Assembly: GCA_049317525.1 (NCBI GenBank)
Contig: JBMOIC010000012.1
Coordinates: forward strand, 1-64,000
Length of the DNA stretch: 64,000 bases
Direction: 5' to 3'
Source of the DNA: UBA961 sp049317525
GTDB taxonomy: Bacteria > Bacteroidota > Ignavibacteria > Kapaibacteriales > UBA961
A program made the translations under genes and the position numbers. Positions within the stretch are counted from its first letter, which is position 1. The number at the start of each line of letters is the position of its first letter. Below are positions 1 to 8,989 of this stretch, piece after piece. The notes under the pieces were generated by a model. The model was not told the origin of the DNA. It saw only the letters and a list, made by a program, of their open reading frames with translations, and did no database searches.

Positions 1-1042
1 CGCCTGTATTGACAACATCAGCCAATAATCCATCAAATGCTCGGCGTTCAATAAAGGCATCACCCTCACCTCTTGAATTCAATGTTATACGCATCCAATC
101 TTGGCCATCCCTCAATACCTTAGTATCGCGTTCTTTAGCAAAGATACGAATGACAGGTGCTTTTAATCGGCCAACAATTGGAGTAACATGATATTCCTTA
201 CCCCAAGTAAATGTTGGCAATTCCATTTCACTTATATAGTCACAGGCATATACACCCGAGGGAACATTTGCGCATTGATTACCCGAAACAACACCAATTG
301 GTTTGGTAGCTTTAACTAATGAACCAGCAATATCTTGAGCATCTGCATCGTTTGCAAAGCAAAGTACATCGCCTTTCATCATATTAAAAGTAGCTTTTTG
401 TCCTTTTTTAAGGCCTCCAGTAGTCATGGAACCTGCTGTTCCACCCATTGTAAATGTTACTTCTGTATCATCATATGCTGCTATAATATTCGATTCTGCA
501 GGAAGAAAATAACCAAAACCTGCTGCAGTATATTGAGGATATGAAGCAATAACATATTCACTACCAAAAGCAGATACAGGAATAGCTAAAAAGCCATCAC
601 TTGTATATTGATAACGGGTAACTCCATAACAAATAATTGGAGCACGGGCTTTTACGTGAACTGCTGCTTTAAAATACACTTGTTCTTTTGGTGCTTTATC
701 GCGTCCTCTTTTATAAAAAGGTTGTCCAACAGTGGTTGGAATTTTAAATTCTACAACATCATTTGCTACTGCAATTTTTGATTCTCTCCAACCTTGAGAT
801 TCTACTTCTACAGTAATTTCTTGGCGAACGCCAGAAGCAACAAATACTCTTAAATAATTATCAGAACCTGGTGATTCTTCATCATAGCATGCAGGAAATG
901 AAAAATAAAATTCATTACCAGCATTAGAGCCGGCAAGAAACGATGTTAGTTTACTTTTGTCCATTTCTCTAGACTGTGCTAGTGAAGCACCTAGAGTTAA
1001 GGTACAAAATGTAATAATCAATAATGAGAATAATTTCTTCAT
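1..1042 (-). CDS. IgGFc-binding-like secreted protein (3' end outside window)
   Basis: An open frame runs from an ATG at 1042 to the left edge without a stop, giving at least 347 residues, so the gene is partial. The first 23 or so residues (MKKLFSLLIITFCTLTLGAS and on to an Ala-Gln junction) form a signal peptide. The rest resembles the IgGFc-binding N-terminal domain found in many secreted proteins of FCB bacteria. The hallmark is a stretch near residue 255-280 reading GNQCANVP followed by CDYISEMELP and a WGKEY motif. An AGGA element lies about 9 nt before the ATG. The family name comes from a human mucin-like protein; the bacterial role is not established, but surface or adhesive function is likely. 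A T9SS tail may lie beyond the edge. The gene starts 234 nt downstream of susD, behind a terminator, so it is probably a separate unit. Confidence 0.8.
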   Translation of the reverse strand, partial: MKKLFSLLIITFCTLTLGASLAQSREMDKSKLTSFLAGSNAGNEFYFSFPACYDEESPGSDNYLRVFVASGVRQEITVEVESQGWRESKIAVANDVVEFKIPTTVGQPFYKRGRDKAPKEQVYFKAAVHVKARAPIICYGVTRYQYTSDGFLAIPVSAFGSEYVIASYPQYTAAGFGYFLPAESNIIAAYDDTEVTFTMGGTAGSMTTGGLKKGQKATFNMMKGDVLCFANDADAQDIAGSLVKATKPIGVVSGNQCANVPSGVYACDYISEMELPTFTWGKEYHVTPIVGRLKAPVIRIFAKERDTKVLRDGQDWMRITLNSRGEGDAFIERRAFDGLLADVVNTG

Positions 1043-1212
1043 TGAGAATTCCTGAAATATATGATAAATTTTAGTGTATTTCTGTAGGAGATAAAGAAGC
1101 GATTAAAATGAACAGAAAATATTAAGGATATTATATTTGTAGCATATTAAGAATAAAAGTTCGACTATTCAAGTGATTGTATAGACTTTTTATTAATGAA
1201 TTTGTAACAGAA

Positions 1213-1250
1213 TAAAAAAAATGCCCGAACTCTAATGAATTCAGGCATTT
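1213..1250 (-). terminator. Rho-independent terminator of the susCD operon
   Basis: On the minus strand an AAATGCC/GGCATTT stem, extended by GAA:TTC across a mismatch, is followed by a run of eight T (the A-run at 1213-1220 on the plus strand). It lies 27 nt after the susD stop codon. Confidence 0.75.
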
Positions 1251-1276
1251 GCCATTCAATACATGAATGAAGAAAA

Positions 1277-2635
1277 TTATTTGTCCCAGAATATTTTACT
1301 TTGTGTAGTAATACCTGTTGGCATATTTGCGCTATTGTAAATTCGCTCGCTAATTGGATAAATAAATCTGCGTGGCGTAAGTCCAGATGCAAATTTTGGA
1401 GGAGTTATTGAAGGTATTCCTGTTTTTCTCCAATCACAGAATGATTCTGGTTGTGTATATAGAGCAATATACTTTTGAGTCATGATATTATCTAAAGTAA
1501 GATTTCCTGTTGGCATCACTTCAGGCTTTGCAAGATATGTTGCAACTTCTACATCAGAAACTCCAGCTGCTTTCATAGATGCTTTAATTGCATTAGTATA
1601 AGATTGTTTAGCATCTGCATCACTTCCTTCTGCTAATTTTATTTCTGCTCTAATCATCATCATTTCAGCATAGGTTATAACTGGAACAGGAGAAGTAGCG
1701 CTTGCATATAATGGGCCTGGATCGCAATCAACAGTAAATTTACCATCTTTATCTGCTGAAATATATGCATCACGACGTGGGTCTGCTAATCCATTCATGA
1801 TGTCTACCAATCTTGTACCAATGGTCATATAGCCACTTCTTTGTGACAAAAACTGTGACAAAGGATTTTCGGCAGTAGGATCTACAGCAAAATTAACCAT
1901 TGCATCATCGGCTTCACTACCCATTGCAAGTGCAATAGATTGTAGTGCAGCTGAAGCTGCCTTGCTTTGGTCTACTTTAGAAAGTCTCCATGCATAACGT
2001 GCTTTTAATGCATGTGCTGTTTTTATCCATTTAGAGACATCACCGCCATGAATAATATCTGAGGATGCATCTGGTTTGAAAGTACTAGTAGCAGAACCTA
2101 AGTCTGTAACTGCTTCATTAAGCATAGTTTGAATAGATGCATAAATCGCATCTGCTTTGTCGTATTTAGGCTTTAAATTTGCATTTCCTAATAATGCTTC
2201 AGACATAGGAGCATCGCCCCATAAATCGGCAACTTGACCCATTGTTGCAGCCATCATTACTTTTGCAATTCCACGATAATGTGGAGAGTTTGATTCGGTT
2301 GCTTTTTCACTAACAATTTTCAAATTATTAAGGCATACTTGGTATGTTGTAGACCAAGCATTATCACCATCACTTTCTGTAAATTGATAATTATTTAATA
2401 CATCAAATTGGCGATCAATTCCTGTGAAATTTTGGATCCACATTCCTGTAAATCTGCTAAAATCACCTCCAACAACATATGCATAAGAAACTTCGGCTAC
2501 AGGTAGAACCAAATTTAATGGAGCATCTACCGGATTATTTGGGTCTACATTTATATTTGAGTCAACCCATGAATCGCAACTTGAAAACAACAATGTAGAA
2601 AAAGCTGCGAGTATAATTAAAAGATATTTTTTCAT
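1277..2635 (-). CDS. SusD/RagB-family outer-membrane lipoprotein
   Basis: A 452-residue surface lipoprotein of the SusD-like type that binds oligomeric nutrients and hands them to a SusC-type TonB channel. The start MKKYLLIILAAFSTLLFSSC is a lipoprotein signal peptide with the lipobox cysteine at residue 20. The C-terminal part carries IMTQKYIALYTQPESFCDWR, a conserved stretch of the SusD-like (SusD-like_2) family. The helical middle, rich in Ala and Tyr, fits the TPR-like core. It follows the susC-type gene by 47 nt on the same strand, the usual order and spacing, so the two are almost certainly cotranscribed. The substrate cannot be read from sequence: no glycoside hydrolase or peptidase is adjacent. 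Confidence 0.93.
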   Translation of the reverse strand: MKKYLLIILAAFSTLLFSSCDSWVDSNINVDPNNPVDAPLNLVLPVAEVSYAYVVGGDFSRFTGMWIQNFTGIDRQFDVLNNYQFTESDGDNAWSTTYQVCLNNLKIVSEKATESNSPHYRGIAKVMMAATMGQVADLWGDAPMSEALLGNANLKPKYDKADAIYASIQTMLNEAVTDLGSATSTFKPDASSDIIHGGDVSKWIKTAHALKARYAWRLSKVDQSKAASAALQSIALAMGSEADDAMVNFAVDPTAENPLSQFLSQRSGYMTIGTRLVDIMNGLADPRRDAYISADKDGKFTVDCDPGPLYASATSPVPVITYAEMMMIRAEIKLAEGSDADAKQSYTNAIKASMKAAGVSDVEVATYLAKPEVMPTGNLTLDNIMTQKYIALYTQPESFCDWRKTGIPSITPPKFASGLTPRRFIYPISERIYNSANMPTGITTQSKIFWDK

Positions 2636-2682
2636 ATTTATTTCACCTAATGGTTAAAAAGTTAATTGGATAATTTATAGTG

Positions 2683-5600
2683 TTAGAATCCAAGGCTAAG
2701 TCCAAAAACATAGCTCTTTGTATTTGGGAATTGGAAATAATCCATGCCTTGTCCATTACCATTTCCAACTAAACTTGTTTCTGGATCGATACCAGTATAT
2801 GGTGTACTTAACCATAAATTACGGGCAGTAAATGTTAGCCCAACTTTAGAAACAAGAGAACCACTTAGCAAAGAAGAAGGAAAATTATAAGAAACTGTTA
2901 ATTCACGTAAACGGATATAACTTGCATCTTCTACAAATTCCTCTGATTGAGATCCAAATCCACCACCATTTCCGCGATACCATGCTTCGCTTAATGGTAC
3001 TGATTTAGTATTTGGTGCATAAGTAACGGCTTTTGTAATAGTATCAACAACTTCTACTACACCAGCAAAAACTGTCATACTACCACGGTTTTCTGTTTCT
3101 TTATGTGTTCCATAATTTAACAATGCACCTTTAGTACCATTCCACATTACACCGCCTTGCTTAATATCTAATAAAGCAGAAACGGTTAAATCATTAAATC
3201 CTAAAGTTAAGCGTGTTCCAGCAATCCAATCAGGATTTATATTTCCAAGCGCACCTTCTTCGCTATCTACAACAGGATATCCATTTGATCCAATAACTTT
3301 TTCACCAGCAGCATTTCTTTTCCAACGGCCACCGTAAATTGTACCATAAGGCTGTCCGGCAACTGCACGAATTTGGGAACCAGTAAATCCATTGATATAA
3401 ATATTATCTACCCCAGGAGCTAGTTCTAAAACTTCACTATTATTAGTAGACCAGTTTACATCTAAATCTGCTGTAAATCCATCGGATTCAAATAAGCGTC
3501 CACCTAATTGAATCTCTATACCACTATTTTGAATACTACCAGCATTCATCAATTTGCTAGTAAATCCGCTAGAACTTGCAACTGGAACTGCAAATATTTG
3601 ATCTGTAGAAGTATTTGAATAGTAATTAATATCAAAAGAGATACTATTATTAAAGAGACGAGTTTCTAAACCAATTTCAATTTCAGTTTTCATTTCTGGT
3701 TTTAAGTCTGAAGCACCCAAACTGCTTGATTTTTGAAAACCAGCAGAGCCATTGAATGGGAATGTGATACCATTTGTCCAACCATCGGCAAAACCAGCCT
3801 TTGTAAACAATGTTTGTGTTGCATAAATAGGTGCATCTTTGCCTACTAAAGCATAAGAAGCACGAAGTTTAGCATAGTTCAATGCATCGCTTTTATCCAT
3901 TAATTCTGTAAGAACTAAACCAAGAGAAACAGATCCAAACATAAATGAATTATTATCTTTTGGCAATGTAGTAGACCATTCATTACGCATTGTTGCATTG
4001 ATAAATAAGTAATTCTTATAATCAAGTTTTGCATCTGCATAAACAGCTGATGTTCTTTTTCTGGATAAACTTTGTCCAGGATTTAATGTTCTTGAATTAG
4101 ACATATTATAAAAGCCAGGAATTACTAAGTCATCGCCTGTAGCATATAAATTGTCTAAGCTTTTGGAATACATATTTTGTCCTAATGTTATGCTTCCATT
4201 CAAATCCTCATTAAAGCTTTTACGCATTGTAACCAACAAGTCACTTGTGATATCGCTATTGAAATATTGATCTTCTACTACACGGCCTGCAACATAAGAA
4301 TTAGAATTTACAGCATAAATTTGTTTGCGGCGGTCAGAATAGAAATCCTGTCCAATACGATATGTAATACTCATCCAATCTGCAGGAGTATAATCTGCTT
4401 GTGCATAAGCAACTACTCTGTCAACATTATCTGTAAATGGAGTATTATTAACTACCCAATATGGATTATCAAAGCCAAAAATACCACGATATGTTCTTTG
4501 ATTTCCATCAGCAAATGTATAAGCAGATTTATCTGTTGATCCATCAACTCCATTTGCATTATCAAAAGTAATTGGTGAACGTAATAATCCTAGCATAACG
4601 CCAGAAATATTTGAACCTTGCTGAATTCTTGTTCCACCTGAATTTGAATAATTTACAGAACCACTTACTTTTAATTCCTGAGAAAATGTGTGATCTCCAG
4701 AAAGTCTTAAAGTAGTACGGCTAAATGTGTTTTTAGGAGTTACACCTGTTTGATTCATATTTGATAATGACAAAAAGAATGAAGAAGATGTATTCCCGCC
4801 GGATAGACTAAATGCATTGGTAGTTGTGTATCCAGTTTGAAAAAAATCACCAGTATTATCATAAGGAGTTACAGGAGTTCCAGCAACACCATTTGGTGTA
4901 GAACTTTTTCCATAGATTTTTCCATTTTTATCCCAGATCCAAGATGGATCTGACACCCATACTAGTGAATCAATTGCAGGACCCCAAGAACGAGGACGTA
5001 AGCCTGCAGCTGAAGCAGGAGAGCCTAGAGCACCGTTTAATCCTTGTGCATATTTAGATTGCAATTCTGGTAATTTATTAACTTGATCGATACCTAAAGA
5101 AGTTGAAAAAGATGCAGACATTCTGCCGATTCCTTTTTCACTTAAACCTTTTTTAGTTGTAATAATAATAGCTCCAGATCCAGCACGAATACCATATAAT
5201 GCAGTTGCTGCTGCACCTTTAAGAACATTCATAGATTCGATATCATCTGGATTAATATCTACAGCACGATTTGAATATGCAACACCACCAGTATTATCTT
5301 CGGTAGATAACATTGAATTATCAATTGGAATACCGTCAATAACAAATAATGGTTGATTATCGCCAGTTATAGATGATGCACCTCTAATTCTAATATATGA
5401 AGAACCACCAGCTGCACCAGTAGAATTAGTAACTTGAACACCTGCTATTTTACCTGCCAAGCCGCCAACAATATTGGCTTCTTTTGATTGTGAAATTGCA
5501 CTACCTTTTACTTCTTGGGTAGCAAATGTTAATGAACGCTTTGATTGTTCAATACCAATTGCCGTAACCACTACTTCATCTGTTTTTGCTACATCTTCTT

Positions 5601-5886
5601 CAAGAACCACATCTACGATATCTGATTGTCCTAAAGAAACTTCTTTGGTTTTCATACCAATAAGTTTAAATGTCAAAGTTTTGCCACCACCTGGTACAGT
5701 AATTTTATACTTACCATCTTGTTTAACATAAGTACCAACACTGGTACCTTTTACAAGTACCGTTGTTCCAGGTAAATTACTTCCTTTATTAGAAGATACT
5801 TTACCAGAAACTACTCTCTCTTGTGCAAATGCAAACTGTACTGTCGCCATAAGACAGATAATCAGCGAAGAGTAAAAAGTTTTCAT
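2683..5886 (-). CDS. SusC/RagA-family TonB-dependent outer-membrane transporter
   Basis: A 1067-residue TonB-dependent receptor that imports the nutrient captured by the neighbouring SusD protein. A signal peptide (about residues 1-21) is followed by a carboxypeptidase-regulatory-like beta-sandwich at about 25-95 and a DEVVVTAIGI segment typical of SusC. The plug domain occupies about 110-250, with the LFVIDGIPIDN and YGIRAGSGAIIITTKKG motifs. A long beta-barrel follows and ends in SYVFGLSLGF, an aromatic-terminal outer-membrane signature. The ATG is preceded by GGAG five bases upstream. It is first in a two-gene operon with the SusD lipoprotein. A perfect inverted repeat lies in its promoter region (see 5966-5986). 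Length is normal for the family and no frameshift is seen. Confidence 0.95.
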   Translation of the reverse strand: MKTFYSSLIICLMATVQFAFAQERVVSGKVSSNKGSNLPGTTVLVKGTSVGTYVKQDGKYKITVPGGGKTLTFKLIGMKTKEVSLGQSDIVDVVLEEDVAKTDEVVVTAIGIEQSKRSLTFATQEVKGSAISQSKEANIVGGLAGKIAGVQVTNSTGAAGGSSYIRIRGASSITGDNQPLFVIDGIPIDNSMLSTEDNTGGVAYSNRAVDINPDDIESMNVLKGAAATALYGIRAGSGAIIITTKKGLSEKGIGRMSASFSTSLGIDQVNKLPELQSKYAQGLNGALGSPASAAGLRPRSWGPAIDSLVWVSDPSWIWDKNGKIYGKSSTPNGVAGTPVTPYDNTGDFFQTGYTTTNAFSLSGGNTSSSFFLSLSNMNQTGVTPKNTFSRTTLRLSGDHTFSQELKVSGSVNYSNSGGTRIQQGSNISGVMLGLLRSPITFDNANGVDGSTDKSAYTFADGNQRTYRGIFGFDNPYWVVNNTPFTDNVDRVVAYAQADYTPADWMSITYRIGQDFYSDRRKQIYAVNSNSYVAGRVVEDQYFNSDITSDLLVTMRKSFNEDLNGSITLGQNMYSKSLDNLYATGDDLVIPGFYNMSNSRTLNPGQSLSRKRTSAVYADAKLDYKNYLFINATMRNEWSTTLPKDNNSFMFGSVSLGLVLTELMDKSDALNYAKLRASYALVGKDAPIYATQTLFTKAGFADGWTNGITFPFNGSAGFQKSSSLGASDLKPEMKTEIEIGLETRLFNNSISFDINYYSNTSTDQIFAVPVASSSGFTSKLMNAGSIQNSGIEIQLGGRLFESDGFTADLDVNWSTNNSEVLELAPGVDNIYINGFTGSQIRAVAGQPYGTIYGGRWKRNAAGEKVIGSNGYPVVDSEEGALGNINPDWIAGTRLTLGFNDLTVSALLDIKQGGVMWNGTKGALLNYGTHKETENRGSMTVFAGVVEVVDTITKAVTYAPNTKSVPLSEAWYRGNGGGFGSQSEEFVEDASYIRLRELTVSYNFPSSLLSGSLVSKVGLTFTARNLWLSTPYTGIDPETSLVGNGNGQGMDYFQFPNTKSYVFGLSLGF

Positions 5887-6202
5887 GCATACTCCATGAG
5901 TAATGTGAAGAAATATAAAGTTGAGGAATTAAATGCTCAGAAATAGAGATATAGCACAGTGTATTTATATACTTTTAAAGTATATAATCTAGCATTGGTG
6001 AATATCAATGAGCTTATCTGAAAACTCTAGCTATCTCATCTCATTTTGTTGTGTATTTGTTCTTTTATTAAGAACTTTCTTTGGTGATTCAGACGGAAAT
6101 TATATATCACTATAAAGGTAGAAATCTAGTAATATTTAATGCAATCCAAATTAAGAAAATATAATACAAATACAACAATAAAATAATAGTGGTTTTATTA
6201 AT
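5887..6202. other. Intergenic region upstream of susC
   Basis: About 316 bases without a gene, between the susC-type start and the stop codon of the PAP2 gene. It holds the likely susC promoter and a perfect inverted repeat at 5966-5986. I see no RNA gene and no convincing terminator for the upstream acpS-lysC-PAP2 unit. Confidence 0.7.
5966..5986. repeat. Perfect inverted repeat in the susC promoter region
   Basis: TATATACTTT, one T, then AAAGTATATA: two perfect 10-base arms. It sits about 80 nt upstream of the susC-type start. On the minus strand it overlaps a TAnnnTTT element resembling a Bacteroidota -7 box. It could be an operator, a promoter element or an RNA hairpin; A/T richness makes chance more likely than usual. 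Confidence 0.5.
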
Positions 6203-7036
6203 TCAAAACTGGTAAGCAAATCCAATTGAGGTTGGAGTAAGAATAGGGGAAAATTGATTTGATTGAGCATTCTTTTGATGCTCATTATGAGTATGTAAAA
6301 TTGCTTTTGCTGAAAGATATCCAATGCCACCCCCTAATATAATATCAGAAAACCAATGTGCATCTTTGTGCATTCTAGCATATGCAGTACCTGAAGCTAA
6401 TCCATAAAAAAGTATATCACCCCACCACGTATCAAGCTGATTTGCAAACACCGTACTTGCTGCAAAAGCAATAGTACTATGTCCTGAAGGAAATGATAAA
6501 TATGCATCATTGGTCTGAAACCAATGATATGATTGATTCCCTTCTTTTGCATATGGCCTTGCCCTGCCAATAATGGATTTCAATACTGTTGTAATTAATC
6601 CCGAAACAATAAATGATTCTACTGTTAATCTTGCAGTATTTCTAAGCTTCTTAGAATCACTTATTAAACCTATTGCATAGATACTCCCCGTAATCCCTAA
6701 TTGATAATATAAATTGCCATAATTATTTACAAACTCTATTGTTTTTCCATTTACATCTACTTTATTTCTTTCTGCAATAGTTTTAAATGTATTGTCACAT
6801 GTCATCCCCAATAATGACCCAGCAACTAATAATCCTGGAGCCTTAATATCATTAAAGGTATCAATTGAACTTGATGTAAATATAGATGATATATCATAAA
6901 AAGTTGAGTGTACATCTTCCTTAAGTGTAGAGTATAAAGTTATAGAATCTTTTTCATGGATTTCTGCATATATATCTATAACAGAAATAAAGAAAATGAA
7001 TACGCAGAAAAGTATTGTTCGGGGAGAGATAAACAT
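6203..7036 (-). CDS. PAP2-superfamily membrane phosphatase
   Basis: A 277-residue protein of the type-2 phosphatidic acid phosphatase superfamily. All three motifs are present: KSIIGRARP at 153-161, SFPSGHS at 181-187, and the third motif ARMHKDAHWFSD at 220-231 with catalytic His227 and Asp231. A signal-like hydrophobic N-terminus is followed by several membrane segments. Family members dephosphorylate lipid phosphates such as phosphatidate, undecaprenyl diphosphate or lipid A phosphate in the envelope; the substrate here cannot be assigned. It starts 1 nt after the aspartate kinase stop, so it is probably the last gene of an acpS-lysC-PAP2 operon. Confidence 0.9.
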   Translation of the reverse strand: MFISPRTILFCVFIFFISVIDIYAEIHEKDSITLYSTLKEDVHSTFYDISSIFTSSSIDTFNDIKAPGLLVAGSLLGMTCDNTFKTIAERNKVDVNGKTIEFVNNYGNLYYQLGITGSIYAIGLISDSKKLRNTARLTVESFIVSGLITTVLKSIIGRARPYAKEGNQSYHWFQTNDAYLSFPSGHSTIAFAASTVFANQLDTWWGDILFYGLASGTAYARMHKDAHWFSDIILGGGIGYLSAKAILHTHNEHQKNAQSNQFSPILTPTSIGFAYQF

Positions 7037-7037
7037 T

Positions 7038-8387
7038 CTATTGATTGATTAGTTCTGAATGCAATGATATCAAGGTTTGATGCAAAGAATCCTGGTCTAT
7101 AACAGCACATAAAGCATATTCAGATATGCCACTTAAAAGGATTGGCATAGAATTATGCCTACAAATTATGTCATTAAATATAGATAGTAAATCAGGATGT
7201 TTATTTAATACATTATTTGGTCCAATTGCTGCAATAAATGATTGTTCTTTAAATGATATTTCCCAATCTTTAAGGTTTTCGGCTTTACTTAGGAAGTTAA
7301 TTCTATCTAATGATATAACAGCATACATATTATTTTCAAGGCATCCAAAAGCATATATATCGCATTGCAATGTGTCCAGAAATTCTCCGATAATTAACAT
7401 TTTCTGTGTTATAGAAAAAGTTGGATGTGTAAAACAGACAAATCCAATGGCTTGCTTTGAAGTGATAGAAATGATTTTGGATGCAGAATAGTTTGAATTA
7501 GAAACAATAACAGTTCCTTTTTCATGAGGTAAAAAAGTGTTTTTTACTATTACTGGAATATTATGTTTAATTGCAGGTAAAATTGTTTCTGGATGTAATA
7601 CTTTTGCACCAAAAAATGATAATAGTCTCGCTTCTTGAAAGCTCATTTGTTCGATAGTATGCGCATTAGGAATTAATTTTGGGTCGGCAGATGCTATGCC
7701 AGATACATCTGTCCAAATAATAATTTCCTGTGCTTCTACAGCCATTCCAATTAATGCTGCCGAAAAATCTGATCCACCGCGTCCCAGGGTTGTTATAATA
7801 TCATTTGCATCACTTCCAATAAAACCTTGGGTAATGATAATATCCTTATGTTCACATTTGGGTATAATTGTTTTCTGGACTTGCAGAATCATTGAATCAT
7901 ATTCAATATGTGCCGAAGTATAAGTTGAATCTGTTTTCATAAATGATGCAGCATTAACCAATTCAGCATCTAATCCAATTTCCTTTACATATTCAGAAAA
8001 AATAAGAGTAGATAATAATTCCCCAAATGAACTTAATCGATCTAATGATCGTGAAGTACACTCACCAAGCAAAGATATTCCCTCACAGAACTTATATATA
8101 TCTTTGGCAATCAAAGCAAATTGAGTATCCAAAGTTGCACTATTAATATCCAGTGAAAACATTATATCTGAATGGAAATGAATGATCTCTTCAATCAAAG
8201 ATATTCTTTCTTTTTCATCAATATAAGCTGACTTTTTGGCAAGGTATAAAAGCTTATTGGTAATTCCAGAACAGGCTGATAAAACAATTACCTGTTTTTT
8301 CCTTATATCATTTTGAATGATAGCAGCTACTTGCTTCATTGCTTCGGCTGTTCCAACTGATGTGCCACCAAACTTCATTACAATCAT
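7038..8387 (-). CDS. lysC: Aspartate kinase
   Basis: A monofunctional aspartokinase of 449 residues that phosphorylates L-aspartate, the first step to lysine, threonine, methionine and diaminopimelate. The N-terminus MIVMKFGGTSVG contains the KFGGTSVG signature. A second motif, TTLGRGGSDFSAALIG, lies near residues 200-215. The C-terminal 150 residues are the ACT regulatory part, shorter and more divergent than usual. The ATG overlaps the acpS stop as ATGA, which suggests translational coupling; a second in-frame ATG three codons later is a possible alternative start. No homoserine dehydrogenase domain is fused. Confidence 0.93.
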   Translation of the reverse strand: MIVMKFGGTSVGTAEAMKQVAAIIQNDIRKKQVIVLSACSGITNKLLYLAKKSAYIDEKERISLIEEIIHFHSDIMFSLDINSATLDTQFALIAKDIYKFCEGISLLGECTSRSLDRLSSFGELLSTLIFSEYVKEIGLDAELVNAASFMKTDSTYTSAHIEYDSMILQVQKTIIPKCEHKDIIITQGFIGSDANDIITTLGRGGSDFSAALIGMAVEAQEIIIWTDVSGIASADPKLIPNAHTIEQMSFQEARLLSFFGAKVLHPETILPAIKHNIPVIVKNTFLPHEKGTVIVSNSNYSASKIISITSKQAIGFVCFTHPTFSITQKMLIIGEFLDTLQCDIYAFGCLENNMYAVISLDRINFLSKAENLKDWEISFKEQSFIAAIGPNNVLNKHPDLLSIFNDIICRHNSMPILLSGISEYALCAVIDQDSLHQTLISLHSELINQ

Positions 8388-8815
8388 ATACTTTGCCCAA
8401 TAAATGATTGTGATATTGTATGTAATAATGGTTCGATTTTTTCATCTTTTGATATTATTACAATTGCAATAGCCATGTGATTAGTATGAGAAATTGATAG
8501 GTTGATTTGGGAGTCTTTTATTAGTTCTTTAATTGAATCATTGATAATTATGATTGGTTTTCCATGCATATCATGAGATATTTCTAATGACAAAAAAGAG
8601 CACTGTTGTCCAATTCCAGTACCTAATGCTTTACTAAATGCTTCTTTTGCGGAAAAAAAACCGGTATAATGTGGTATACAATTTTGTGAAAAAGACTCAC
8701 AATATGCAATTTCACTTGAAGTATAAATTCTTGATAAAAAAGATTGACCATACTTATCAATTGAATCTTTTATTCTAGAAACTTCTGTTATATCTATTCC
8801 GATGCCAATTATCAT
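8384..8815 (-). CDS. acpS: Holo-[acyl-carrier-protein] synthase
   Basis: A 143-residue phosphopantetheinyl transferase that moves the 4'-phosphopantetheine group of CoA onto a serine of apo-ACP, activating it for fatty acid synthesis. The MIIGIGIDITEVSRIKDSI start contains the Mg-binding aspartate. FSAKEAFSKALGTG carries the catalytic WxxKEA-like motif with Phe in place of Trp. The LSISHTNHMAIAIVI stretch near the end completes the fold. The last 25 residues extend beyond the usual 120-residue length. It is the first gene of a unit with lysC and the PAP2 gene, and faces the divergent gene at 8990. Confidence 0.93.
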   Translation of the reverse strand: MIIGIGIDITEVSRIKDSIDKYGQSFLSRIYTSSEIAYCESFSQNCIPHYTGFFSAKEAFSKALGTGIGQQCSFLSLEISHDMHGKPIIIINDSIKELIKDSQINLSISHTNHMAIAIVIISKDEKIEPLLHTISQSFIGQSI

Positions 8816-8989
8816 AATTCTATAATTAATCTCTGTTGATAGTAATGTAAAATAATCTCTTTATCTGCCAATATTAAGAAATATCCAAAAACTAATATTT
8901 AAATGTAATATGAATAAGTTGATTATGGATGTTTTTACCGTATACTTGCCAACAAAAAAATATTAATAGTTATTTCATGGATCTATATT

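Noticed and set aside
7126..7491. Plus-strand open frame inside aspartate kinase
   Set aside because: Antisense to a well-supported gene; composition is that of a reverse-frame shadow.
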